From an uncultured Collinsella sp. (GTDB lineage: Bacteria > Actinomycetota > Coriobacteriia > Coriobacteriales > Coriobacteriaceae): 64,000 nucleotides of DNA. How positions within the stretch are numbered: the first letter of the stretch is position 1; each line of letters begins with the position of its first letter. Where the stretch lies: positions 1 to 64,000 of the forward strand of contig CALDWI010000044.1 of assembly GCA_937923795.1 (NCBI GenBank), written 5' to 3'. The translations under genes and the position numbers were made by a program. Below, in pieces: positions 24,824 through 32,891 of the stretch. The notes under the pieces are model-generated. The model saw only the letters and a program-made list of their open reading frames with translations, searched no databases and was not told the origin of the DNA.

Positions 24824-27637
24824 GTGGCTGAGAACCTAAGCAACCAGTCTGTACCCGAAGCCGCGGCGCGCGTCGCTGCCGTGGTCAACCGCCTCGTTAA
24901 CCGAATCGGCTCGAATGCCGAGTCCAGGGAGCGTCTCGCCGAGATCGAGATCCCCGAGGAGCTGCGCGACAATCTGGCGCTGTTCTTGCGCCTGGAGCGC
25001 CGTGTGCTTAGCGAGTATGATCCCGAGATCGCGGACCTGTTCGACAAGATTTTGACAGCCGAGATTGTGGTCAATGCCGGCAACCCCGGTACCTGCGCTG
25101 CCGACGAAGCCGTCGACGAGCAGGGCGTGCCCACCGCCGACGAGCCCACTGCCGTGGCATTTCGTGAGGTCGTCGATTTGATCGACAGCCTGCCGCTCGA
25201 TAAGCAGCAGGTCATTGTCCGCGCCTTTACGAGCTTTTTCCATCTGGCAAACCTGTCGGAGGAGAACTACCGTGTGGCGCAGCTGCGCGAGCGCGAGGCC
25301 GGTGCGTCGACCGATACCGAGGTCGATCCTGCCAACGAGCTTACCGTTGCCTATCACCAGCTGGTGAACGAGCTGGGTGTCGAGGGTGCCAACGAGCTGC
25401 TCGACAAGCTCGAGTTCCACCCTGTCTTTACCGCACATCCCACCGAGGCCCGTCGTAAGGCCGTCGAGGGCAAGATCCGCCGTATCTCCAACCTGCTGGA
25501 GGAGCGTCCGCGTCTGGGCGGCTCCGACCTGGTGGAGAACGAGCGCCATATGCTGCAGGAGATCGACGCCCTGGTGCGTACGAGCCCCATCGCGCTCAAG
25601 AAGCCCACGCCGGTCGAGGAAGCCGATACCATCATCGACATCTTCGATAACACGCTGTTCGACGTTATCCCCGTTATCTATCGTCGTTTTGACGATTGGG
25701 TGCTGGGCGACAAGGCCGGTACTGTGCCGCCGCTGTGCCCGGCGTTCTTCCATCCCGGCAGCTGGATCGGTTCCGACCGCGACGGTAACCCCAACGTCAC
25801 CGCCAAGGTGAGCCGTGAGGTCGCCGCCAAGTACTTTACGCACATGGTGCTCAAGCTCGAGGACAAGTGCCGCCACATCGGCCGCAACCTCACGCTCGAG
25901 GCCACCTACAGCAAGCCGTCGGCCGAGCTCATTAACCTGTGGAACCATCAGGTCGAGATGAGCCCTCGGTACACGGCCCGCGCCGAGCTGATCTCCGAGC
26001 ACGAGCCGCATCGCGCCGTCATGCTCGTCATGGCCGACCGTCTGAACGCCACCGTGCGCCGTATCACCGACACCATGTACCACAGCGCCGACGAGTTCCT
26101 GGATGACCTGCGCGTCGTCCAGCGTTCGCTGGCCGCCTGCGGTGCCGTCCGTGCCGCCTACGGCCCGGTCCAGACCATCATCTGGCAAGTCGAGTCCTTC
26201 GGCTTCCATATGGTCGAGATGGAGTTCCGTCAGCACTCCGTGGTGCATGCCCGCGCCCTCAAGGATATCCACGAGAACGGTATCCATGGCGACCTGCAGC
26301 CCATGACGCGCGAAGTCATCGATACCTTCCGTGCTATCGGCTCCATCCAAAAGCGCTACGGCAAGAAGATGGCGCACCGCTACATCATCTCGTTTACCAA
26401 GAGCGCCCAGCATGTGGCCGACGTCTTTGAGCTTGCCCATCTGTCCTTTGCGCACGAGGAGGATGTCCCCGAGCTCGACGTGATTCCGCTGTTCGAGCAG
26501 CTCGAGGACCTCGAGGGCTGCGTCGACGTGCTCGACCAGATGCTTACGCTCCCCGTGGTGCAGAAGCGCCTTGCCCAGACCAACCGCCGCATGGAGGTCA
26601 TGCTGGGCTATTCCGACTCCTCCAAGGATGCCGGTCCTACCACGGCCATGCTCGCGCTGCACTCCGCGCAGGAGCGCATCGCCAAGTGGGCAGAGAAGAA
26701 CGATATCGACCTGGTGCTCATGCACGGTCGCGGCGGTGCCGTGGGCCGTGGTGGCGGCCCGGCCAACAAGGCCGTGCTGGCTCAGCCCAAGGGTTCGGTC
26801 AACTGCTTCTTTAAGCTCACCGAGCAGGGCGAGGTCATCTTTGCCCGTTACGGCAACCGCACGCTGGCTCAGCGCCATGTTGAGTCCGTTGCCGCCGCAA
26901 CGCTTTTGCAGTCGGCCCCGAGTGTCGAGAAGACCAACACCGAGACCACGCAGAAGTTCTGGGATATGGCCGAGAAGCTCAACGCCGCAAGCCACGAGCG
27001 CTATCTGGACCTGCTGAACACCGAGGACTTTACGCCGTGGTTCTCGACCGTGACGCCGCTGACCGAGGTCGGTCTGCTGCCGATCGGCTCGCGTCCCGCC
27101 AAGCGTGGCTTGGGCGCCAAGTCGCTCGACGACCTGCGTACCATTCCGTGGATCTTCAGCTGGAGCCAGGCGCGCATTAACCTGGCCGCTTGGTACGGCC
27201 TGGGCACCGCCTGCGAGCAGTTGGGCGACCTTGACCAGCTCAAGGCTGCCTACCAGGAGTGGCCGTTCTTCCGCACCTTTATCGACAACATTGAGATGTC
27301 GATCGCCAAGACCGACCAGCGCATCGCCAAGATGTATCTGCACCTGGGCGATCGCCAGGATCTGTCCGAGAAGGTCTTCACCGAGATGCAGCTCACGCGT
27401 AAGTGGGTCCTTGCTATCGTCGGTGACGAGTGGCCGCTGCAGCGCCGCCGCGTGCTCGGCTGCGCTGTCCGCGTGCGCAACCCCTACGTCGACGCCCTGT
27501 CCATCGCCCAGGTCCGCGCCCTTCGCGAGGTGCGTATGAACCAGGACGAGATGGCCGAGGAGAAGAAGGCCGAGTACATGAGCCTGATTCTTTCGACTGT
27601 GACCGGCGTCTCGGCAGGTTTGCAGAACACGGGGTAA
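24824..27637 (+). CDS. ppc: Phosphoenolpyruvate carboxylase
   Basis: A 937-residue cytoplasmic enzyme that makes oxaloacetate from phosphoenolpyruvate and bicarbonate. Catalytic motifs are intact: FTAHPTEARR (the conserved His), GSDRDGNPNV, LGYSDSSKDAGP and HGRGGAVGRGGGP. The C-terminus ends QNTG, the usual PEPC ending. Two overlapping starts exist: GTG 24824 with GGAGG four bases upstream is preferred; ATG 24812 sits too close to its AAGGAGG. In fermenting gut bacteria PEPC typically feeds the reductive branch toward fumarate and succinate. The GC-rich antisense frame over this gene is a shadow. Confidence 0.96.
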   Translation: MAENLSNQSVPEAAARVAAVVNRLVNRIGSNAESRERLAEIEIPEELRDNLALFLRLERRVLSEYDPEIADLFDKILTAEIVVNAGNPGTCAADEAVDEQGVPTADEPTAVAFREVVDLIDSLPLDKQQVIVRAFTSFFHLANLSEENYRVAQLREREAGASTDTEVDPANELTVAYHQLVNELGVEGANELLDKLEFHPVFTAHPTEARRKAVEGKIRRISNLLEERPRLGGSDLVENERHMLQEIDALVRTSPIALKKPTPVEEADTIIDIFDNTLFDVIPVIYRRFDDWVLGDKAGTVPPLCPAFFHPGSWIGSDRDGNPNVTAKVSREVAAKYFTHMVLKLEDKCRHIGRNLTLEATYSKPSAELINLWNHQVEMSPRYTARAELISEHEPHRAVMLVMADRLNATVRRITDTMYHSADEFLDDLRVVQRSLAACGAVRAAYGPVQTIIWQVESFGFHMVEMEFRQHSVVHARALKDIHENGIHGDLQPMTREVIDTFRAIGSIQKRYGKKMAHRYIISFTKSAQHVADVFELAHLSFAHEEDVPELDVIPLFEQLEDLEGCVDVLDQMLTLPVVQKRLAQTNRRMEVMLGYSDSSKDAGPTTAMLALHSAQERIAKWAEKNDIDLVLMHGRGGAVGRGGGPANKAVLAQPKGSVNCFFKLTEQGEVIFARYGNRTLAQRHVESVAAATLLQSAPSVEKTNTETTQKFWDMAEKLNAASHERYLDLLNTEDFTPWFSTVTPLTEVGLLPIGSRPAKRGLGAKSLDDLRTIPWIFSWSQARINLAAWYGLGTACEQLGDLDQLKAAYQEWPFFRTFIDNIEMSIAKTDQRIAKMYLHLGDRQDLSEKVFTEMQLTRKWVLAIVGDEWPLQRRRVLGCAVRVRNPYVDALSIAQVRALREVRMNQDEMAEEKKAEYMSLILSTVTGVSAGLQNTG

Positions 27638-27661
27638 TCGATAGCCCTGTAGTCGTTGTCC

Positions 27662-27788
27662 GGGGCCGCCGTTTGTTTTCTTTCCGGCGCGTCCTCGGAC
27701 ATGCAAGAAGCCCTCGCTGCGCACTTCGTGCGGCGAGGGCTTCTTGCGTCCTGCGGAATGCGCCGGAAAGAAAACAAACGGCGGCCCC
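27662..27788. repeat. Structured hairpin element, copy A
   Basis: This 127-bp element has a perfect 29-bp outer stem (27662-27690 with 27760-27788). A 12-base segment GTCCTCGGACAT (27691-27702) follows, then an inner 15-bp stem (27703-27717 with 27733-27747), a tip CGCAC-TTC-GTGCG after a 2-base bulge, and a second 12-base segment GTCCTGCGGAAT (27748-27759). Copy B at 30250 has the same segments and tip but different, still perfectly paired stems. It lies just after ppc and may act as a terminator, although no T tract follows. Confidence 0.9.
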
Positions 27789-27825
27789 TACGATGTCCGG
27801 TCTTCGGTGGATTACTTGCTGGGGA

Positions 27826-27960
27826 AATAAAGGCGCGCTTCGCGCGTTTGGAAAGGGCTTCGTGCTGCGGAATGCATTCAGAGGGAAACCCATCGGGTCC
27901 CTTCGTCCTCGGTCTTCAGGGATTAAAGCTGATGAAAATAAAGTGCGCTTCGCGCGTTTT
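27826..27960. repeat. Degenerate relative of the hairpin elements
   Basis: Two copies of a short unit (AATAAA, then GCGCTTCGCGCGTTT) occur at about 27826-27849 and 27937-27959. Between them lie pieces similar to the two hairpin elements, such as CTGCGGAATGC (27874-27884) and CGTCCTCGG (27904-27912), in a different order. It looks like a decayed or rearranged member of the same family. No gene is visible from 27638 to 28169. Confidence 0.45.
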
Positions 27961-28013
27961 GGATGGGGTTTATCTCGGTGGCGCATTTGGCGCTTCTCGC
28001 CTTATGACTGTTG

Positions 28014-28047
28014 CGGCCGCGGTCCCGTTTGGGATCGCGGCCGTTTT
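28014..28047 (+). terminator. Terminator upstream of larA
   Basis: A 13-bp stem (28014-28026 with 28031-28043, one G-T pair) is followed by TTTT. It separates the ppc side from the larA transcription unit. Confidence 0.75.
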
Positions 28048-28169
28048 GTTGTGGGTCAAATATGAACGTTGTGTTAACGACTCGGTGGACGGTGGCGTTT
28101 TTCGGTGAGCGGCGTATCCTTCCAACGGTTTATCTAGTGTGTCAGTTGAAAGGAAGAGGGCGCTCGTCA

Positions 28170-29447
28170 TTGTTTGAATGTGAACTGCCGTTTGACCACA
28201 AGACGTTGCATCTGGAGCTCGAGGATAAGAACTTCGCGGGTGTGATGGAGGGTCATCAAAACGAGTTTAAGACCACGAAATCGCAGGAAGAGCTGGTAGA
28301 GGAGTCGCTTGCCAACCCTTATGGCTCGCCTTCGCTCGAGGAACTTTGTGCTGGCAAGAAGGATATCGTCATCATTAGCTCCGACCATACGCGCCCCGTT
28401 CCCTCGCGTGTGACGATGCCTATTCTGCTGCATCACATCCATTCCGCTGCGCCCGAGGCTCGCGTGCGTATTTTGGTTGCTACGGGTATGCACCGTCCGT
28501 CGACGCACGAGGAGCTCGTCAACAAGTACGGCGAGGAGATCGTTGCCAACGAGGAAATCGTTATGCACGTCGCGACTGACGACAGCATGATGAAAAAGAT
28601 CGGCACCCTGCCTTCTGGCGGCGAGTGCATCATCAACAAGATTGCGGCCGATTGCGATCTGCTGCTTGCCGAGGGCTTTATTGAGCCGCACTTCTTTGCT
28701 GGCTTCTCTGGCAGCCGCAAGTCCGTGCTGCCCGGCATTGCCAGCTATAAGACCATCATGTACAACCATAACGGTCAGTTTGTGAACGATTCCCATTCGC
28801 GTGCCGGCAACCTGTGCCACAACCACGTGAGCGAGGACATGTTTGCCGCTGCCGAGATGGCTCACCTTGCCTTTGTGCTTAACGTGGTGCTCAACGGCAA
28901 GCACGAGGTCATCGGCTCCTTTGCCGGCGATATCCACAAGGCGCACGAGGCTGGCTGCGAGTTCGTGAAGAGCCTTGCCGGCGTTGAGCCCGTTGAGTGC
29001 GAGATTGCCATCACCACCAACGGCGGCTACCCGCTCGACCAGAACATCTACCAGGCCGTGAAGGGCATGTGCTCTGCCGAGGCCACGCTTCCCGAGGGCG
29101 GCGTGATTATTGATGTCGCCGGTTGCGCCGACGGTCACGGTGGCGAAGGCTTCTATCACAACATCGCCGACAACGATCCGGCGGAGTTTGAGCGCGCCTG
29201 CATCGACCGTCCTAAGGACGAGACCCTGCCCGACCAGTGGACGAGCCAGATTTTCGCCCGCATCCTGGCGCATCACCCTGTGATTATGGTCACCGACCTG
29301 TGCGATCACCAGATGCTCAAGGATATGCACATGACGCCGGTCAACACTATCGAGGAGGCGCTCAAGCTCGCCTTTGAGATGAAGGGTGCCGATGCCAAGG
29401 TTGCCGTCATTCCCGATGGCCTGGGCGTTGTCGTCGCGCAGCACTAG
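28170..29447 (+). CDS. larA: Nickel-dependent lactate racemase LarA
   Basis: A 425-residue cytoplasmic enzyme that interconverts D- and L-lactate with a nickel-pincer nucleotide cofactor. With TTG 28170 as start, His108 (ATGMHRP), His174 and Lys184 (EPHFFAGFSGSRKS) and His200 (YNHNG) fall at exactly the positions known for the Lactobacillus plantarum enzyme, where Lys184 anchors the cofactor. That supports this start; AAGGAAGAGGG lies upstream. The channel gene follows 49 bases later, and cofactor genes larB and larC are on the opposite strand nearby. The substrate could be another 2-hydroxy acid, but all key residues fit lactate. Confidence 0.93.
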   Translation: MFECELPFDHKTLHLELEDKNFAGVMEGHQNEFKTTKSQEELVEESLANPYGSPSLEELCAGKKDIVIISSDHTRPVPSRVTMPILLHHIHSAAPEARVRILVATGMHRPSTHEELVNKYGEEIVANEEIVMHVATDDSMMKKIGTLPSGGECIINKIAADCDLLLAEGFIEPHFFAGFSGSRKSVLPGIASYKTIMYNHNGQFVNDSHSRAGNLCHNHVSEDMFAAAEMAHLAFVLNVVLNGKHEVIGSFAGDIHKAHEAGCEFVKSLAGVEPVECEIAITTNGGYPLDQNIYQAVKGMCSAEATLPEGGVIIDVAGCADGHGGEGFYHNIADNDPAEFERACIDRPKDETLPDQWTSQIFARILAHHPVIMVTDLCDHQMLKDMHMTPVNTIEEALKLAFEMKGADAKVAVIPDGLGVVVAQH

Positions 29448-29496
29448 TGCACGGCCCAAACGAATCGTTTATAACCGACAAGAAAGATAAGGTTTT

Positions 29497-30228
29497 ATGC
29501 TTACCAAACTCCTCTGCGAATTCGGCGCAACGGCCCTCATGATCATCTTTGGCGTGGGCGTACACTGCGATACCGTGCTTAAGGGCACCAAGTATCAGGG
29601 CTCCGGCCACATGTTTGCCATCACCACCTGGTCTTTTGGCATCTCGGTCGCTCTGTTTATCTTTGGCGGCGCCGTGTGCATGAACCCCGCCATGGTGCTT
29701 GCCCAGTGCATCGTAGGCCTGGTGCCGTGGAGCAGCTGCATTCCCTTCATGATTGCCGATATGCTCGGCGGCTTTGCGGGCGCCGTGATCGCGTGGTTGA
29801 TGTATGCCGATGAGTTCAAGGCTTCCGATGGCGTCGTCGACCCCATTGCCCAGCGCAACATCTTCTCGACCAACCCCACCACCGAGGGTACGAACTACGC
29901 CCGTAACTTCTTCTGCGAGGCTATCTGCACCTTTGTGTTCATCAGCGCCATCCTCGCTGCCGCTAGCCGCGCCGGCGAGAACGTTCTGATGCTCGCCATC
30001 TGCGTCGGCCTGATCGTTTGGGCCGTTGGCATGGGCATGGGCGGCATCACCGGCTTCGCCATGAACCAGGCTCGTGACCTTGGTCCTCGCATGGCCTATC
30101 AGGTGCTGCCGATCAAGAACAAGGCTGACAACAACTGGAAGTACGGCCTGCTCGTTCCTGGCATCGCTCCGTTTGTCGGTGCCGTTCTGGCTGCACTGTT
30201 TGTGCACGGTTTCTTGGGCATGTTCTAG
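29497..30228 (+). CDS. MIP-family channel, LarD-like lactate facilitator
   Basis: A 243-residue aquaglyceroporin-like membrane channel with six hydrophobic helices. The first pore loop has the usual NPA (CMNPAMVLA). The second, normally NPARD, reads NQARDLGPR, so the second Pro is replaced by Gln. In Lactobacillus plantarum the lar operon includes LarD, a channel for lactate; position right after larA makes the same role likely. Water or glycerol transport cannot be excluded. Copy B of the hairpin element follows 22 bases after the stop. Confidence 0.85.
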   Translation: MLTKLLCEFGATALMIIFGVGVHCDTVLKGTKYQGSGHMFAITTWSFGISVALFIFGGAVCMNPAMVLAQCIVGLVPWSSCIPFMIADMLGGFAGAVIAWLMYADEFKASDGVVDPIAQRNIFSTNPTTEGTNYARNFFCEAICTFVFISAILAAASRAGENVLMLAICVGLIVWAVGMGMGGITGFAMNQARDLGPRMAYQVLPIKNKADNNWKYGLLVPGIAPFVGAVLAALFVHGFLGMF

Positions 30229-30249
30229 TCCAAGGCTACATAGTTGTCC

Positions 30250-30374
30250 GCTGTCCGCATGGGGTAACTTCCCAGCGCGTCCTCGGACATGAAAGAACCC
30301 CCGCTGCGCACTTCGTGCGGCGGGGGTTCTTTCGTCCTGCGGAATGCGCTGGGAAGTTACCCCATGCGGACAGC
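30250..30374. repeat. Structured hairpin element, copy B
   Basis: This 125-bp element has the architecture of copy A: a perfect 29-bp outer stem (30250-30278 with 30346-30374), GTCCTCGGACAT (30279-30290), an inner 14-bp stem (30291-30304 with 30320-30333), the identical tip TGCGCACTTCGTGCG, and GTCCTGCGGAAT (30334-30345). The outer and inner stems differ from copy A over most of their length, yet remain fully paired. It lies between convergent larA/channel and tetR genes. From 30375 to 30530 I see nothing else. Confidence 0.9.
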
Positions 30375-30530
30375 TGCGGGATCTTAGTCGCGTTGGAACA
30401 AGCAACCCGACATATATATCTGAATTTGGATGGGAGGGGCTTGTTGCTGGTAGGGGCGTTGAAGTGCGAGTGACGCTTTGGGATGCGTGGCGGCCTGGGT
30501 TGGGGCGATGCTTTGGGATGAGGTTCTTAC

Positions 30531-31070
30531 TTAGTTGAAGAGGGGTTTTATGGCTGAGAGGTAGTCTTTGGCTACGTCCTCTTTTGGGGCTTGGAAGTTG
30601 TGCCAGGCCCACCATTGGACCATTCCTACGAAGCTTGAGGCTATGTGGTGTAGTAGGAAGCTTCGGTCCATGGTGGCGGCGGGGCCGTTTGGGTCGGTAG
30701 GGACGGTTTCGGCTGCGCGCGACATGATGGTCTTGCGGAGGCAGTCGGCGAAGACGCGTGAGCCGGCGCCGGCTACGAGGGCTCGAACGCCCTGGCGGCG
30801 CTCCCAGAGGTTGTTGAGGATATGCTCGACCTGTACGAGCGGGTCATCGAGGGGCGTACCGTCATCGTCGAGGGCATGGGTGCAGATGTCGCGCACGAGC
30901 TCAGCGAGCAGGTCATCTTTGCTCTTGAAGAGGCCGTAGAACGTGGCCCGACCCACATGGGCGCGAGCAATGATGTCGCCGACGGTGATCTTGCCGTAGT
31001 CCTCCTCGCGAAGGAGCTCGGAAAACGCCGCAACGATGGCGGCACGGCTTTTTGCCTTGCGGGCATCCAT
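30531..31070 (-). CDS. TetR-family transcriptional regulator
   Basis: A 179-residue repressor-type regulator. The N-terminal helix-turn-helix (about residues 8-50) has the TetR pattern ITVGDIIARAHVGRATFYGL followed by FKSKDDLL. The C-terminal ligand domain is not assignable to a ligand. It begins two bases after the larC stop and is the last gene of larB-larC-tetR, so it probably controls this locus. A perfect 11-bp inverted repeat over the larB promoter (32822-32855) is a candidate operator. Confidence 0.88.
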   Translation of the reverse strand: MDARKAKSRAAIVAAFSELLREEDYGKITVGDIIARAHVGRATFYGLFKSKDDLLAELVRDICTHALDDDGTPLDDPLVQVEHILNNLWERRQGVRALVAGAGSRVFADCLRKTIMSRAAETVPTDPNGPAATMDRSFLLHHIASSFVGMVQWWAWHNFQAPKEDVAKDYLSAIKPLFN

Positions 31071-31072
31071 GG

Positions 31073-31984
31073 TTATGCGTCCGCGTCAACGAGCAGGCAG
31101 CGGAGCGTACCGGAGCAACCCTCGTAGGGGCGCTTACCGGCGCCGTAGCCGACGGCCTCGATGCGGTAGCGGGCCGGCAGGTGCTCGGACGTGCGCAGCG
31201 CGGCGACGATGGCGGCGCCCGTGGGCGTCACGAGCTCGCCGGCGACCGGTGCAGGCGTGAGGGCGATATTGCCCGCCTGACACAGGTTGACGACAGCGGG
31301 GACGGGAATGGGCATGAGGCCGTGGGCGCAGCGGATGGTGCCGTGGCCCTCGGAGAGCGACTCGACTACGATGTCCTCAATACCCAGGTCGTCGAGGCAG
31401 ATGGCGACAGAGCAGACGTCGACGATGGAGTCGACGGCGCCCACCTCGTGGAACATGACGGTGTCGGGCGTTTTGCCGTGAGCCTTTGCCTCGGCAGCGG
31501 CGAGTGCGGAAAAAATGGCGAGGGCGCGACGCTTGGCGCCATCGCTTAGCTGTGAACCGTCGATGATGGCGGTGACGTCCGCCAAAGAGCGGTGGTGATG
31601 GTGGTGGGCGTGATGATGGCCCTCGTGGCCATGGCCGTGGGCCTCATGCTCATGCGTGTGCTCGTGTTCGTGCTCGTCATGGTCATGATGATGGTGTTCG
31701 TGCTCATGTGCGTGCTCGGCAGCTGCTTCGTTGCCGTAGAGCCAGGCCATGTCGTGGTCGTGGTTCTCGAGCCCCTCTGCCAACTGAACGTCAAAGTCGC
31801 AGGCGTCGATGCCATGCTTGTTTACGCGCGTTACAGCGATCGAAAAGCCGTCGACCGGCAGCGTGGCGAGCTGTTCGCGCAGGTGCTCCTCGCTGGCGCC
31901 CAGGTCGAGCAGGGCCGCGACGGTCATATCGCCGCTGATGCCCGAAGTGCCGTCGATGATAAGCGTGTGCTGATGGTTGGACAT
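31073..31984 (-). CDS. larC: Nickel-pincer cofactor protein LarC, N-terminal part only (LarC1)
   Basis: A 303-residue protein homologous to LarC, which inserts nickel into the pincer cofactor of LarA. It opens with DGTSGISGDMTVAALLDLGA and has the conserved HEVGAVDSIVDV and TPTGAAIVAAL segments. Residues 91-131 are extremely histidine-rich (24 His in 41 positions), a probable nickel store. The protein stops at GTLRCLLVDADA, where full LarC continues into the CTP-binding LarC2 domain (ETNIDD region). No LarC2 sequence follows in any frame before tetR. In lactobacilli LarC2 is joined by ribosomal frameshifting; here it is absent locally. The start has AAGGAG upstream. Confidence 0.88.
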   Translation of the reverse strand: MSNHQHTLIIDGTSGISGDMTVAALLDLGASEEHLREQLATLPVDGFSIAVTRVNKHGIDACDFDVQLAEGLENHDHDMAWLYGNEAAAEHAHEHEHHHHDHDEHEHEHTHEHEAHGHGHEGHHHAHHHHHRSLADVTAIIDGSQLSDGAKRRALAIFSALAAAEAKAHGKTPDTVMFHEVGAVDSIVDVCSVAICLDDLGIEDIVVESLSEGHGTIRCAHGLMPIPVPAVVNLCQAGNIALTPAPVAGELVTPTGAAIVAALRTSEHLPARYRIEAVGYGAGKRPYEGCSGTLRCLLVDADA

Positions 31985-31994
31985 GGAATGCTCC

Positions 31995-32777
31995 TTAACG
32001 GGCGCAGGATGTGCCGGCGCTCAGATGATTGATAAGACTTGCCTGGTAGGCGGCACCAAAGCCGTTATCGATATTGACGACCGATACGCCGCTGGCGCAG
32101 GAGTTGAGCATGGCGAGCAGCGCGGCTACGCCTCCAAAATTTGCGCCGTAGCCCACGCTGGTGGGAACGGCGATGACCGGACAGCTCACCAGACCGCCGA
32201 TAACGCTCGCCAGGGCGCCCTCCATGCCGGCGATGGCGATGACCACCTGCGCCTGGGCAAGTTCCTCGGCATGCGCGAGCAGGCGGTGCAGGCCTGCGAC
32301 ACCTACGTCGTAGAGGCGGTCGACCTCGTTGCCATAGAATTCGGCCGTCAACGCGGCTTCCTCGGCGACGGGCAGGTCGCTCGTACCGGCGCAGGCGACA
32401 ACGATGCGTCCGTTGCCGGTAGGGGAGGGCTTGCCGCCCACGAGGGCGAGCTGTGCGTCTGGGACATATCCCAGGTCGATGCCGTTGCCGAGGAGCTTCG
32501 AGGCGCGGGCTGCCTTTTCGGCGTCCAGGCGCGTGACCAGGATGCGCACCTGGCCGGCATTGAGTAATGCTTTGATAATGGCGGCAATCTGCTCGGCGGT
32601 TTTACCGGCGCCGTAGACAACCTCGCCGGCTCCCTGGCGCACCCCGCGCGAAAGATCGAGCTGCGCAAAACCCAGATCGGCGGTTGGCGCCGTCTGGAGG
32701 CGCGTGAGGGCGACTGCCGGGGTGACTACTCCGTCGGCAACATCGCTCAGCAATTGCTCAAGATCTCGCTTATCCAT
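31995..32777 (-). CDS. larB: Nickel-pincer cofactor biosynthesis protein LarB
   Basis: A 260-residue enzyme of the PurE-like fold that carboxylates and hydrolyses nicotinic acid adenine dinucleotide in the first step of pincer cofactor synthesis. Family segments include RQGAGEVVYGAGKT, VVACAGTSDLPVAEEAA, YDVGVAGLHRLL, GMEGALASVIGG and PTSVGYGANFGG. The start at 32777 follows AAGGGAAC. It is the first gene of larB-larC-tetR. LarE, the sulfur-inserting enzyme required to finish the cofactor, is not in the window. Confidence 0.93.
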   Translation of the reverse strand: MDKRDLEQLLSDVADGVVTPAVALTRLQTAPTADLGFAQLDLSRGVRQGAGEVVYGAGKTAEQIAAIIKALLNAGQVRILVTRLDAEKAARASKLLGNGIDLGYVPDAQLALVGGKPSPTGNGRIVVACAGTSDLPVAEEAALTAEFYGNEVDRLYDVGVAGLHRLLAHAEELAQAQVVIAIAGMEGALASVIGGLVSCPVIAVPTSVGYGANFGGVAALLAMLNSCASGVSVVNIDNGFGAAYQASLINHLSAGTSCAR

Positions 32778-32821
32778 ATATGTTCCCTTCGACGGCGCAA
32801 AGTCTAGCACTCAAAGGGTAT

Positions 32822-32882
32822 GTTTCCGAACACTAAGACAAAATTGTTCGGAAACTATAGGACAGACTGATTCTCTTGTTAG
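32822..32882 (-). promoter_or_regulatory. larB promoter with overlapping operator-like palindrome
   Basis: On the minus strand, CTAACA (plus 32877-32882) and TATAGT (plus 32854-32859) are spaced by 17 bases. A perfect 11-bp inverted repeat GTTTCCGAACA / TGTTCGGAAAC (32822-32832 and 32845-32855) overlaps the end of the -10 box and covers the likely transcription start. That is the expected place for a repressor, most simply the TetR protein of the same operon. Confidence 0.65.
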
Positions 32883-32891
32883 AAGGATCGA

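Noticed and set aside
24836..27724. Long minus-strand open frame (962 codons) antisense to ppc
   Set aside because: It mirrors the GC-rich codon pattern of ppc, has no ribosome site or recognisable domain, and the plus strand encodes a complete PEPC.
31590..31730. Repeat-rich DNA tract resembling a microsatellite
   Set aside because: It is the coding sequence of the His-rich stretch of LarC and keeps the reading frame.
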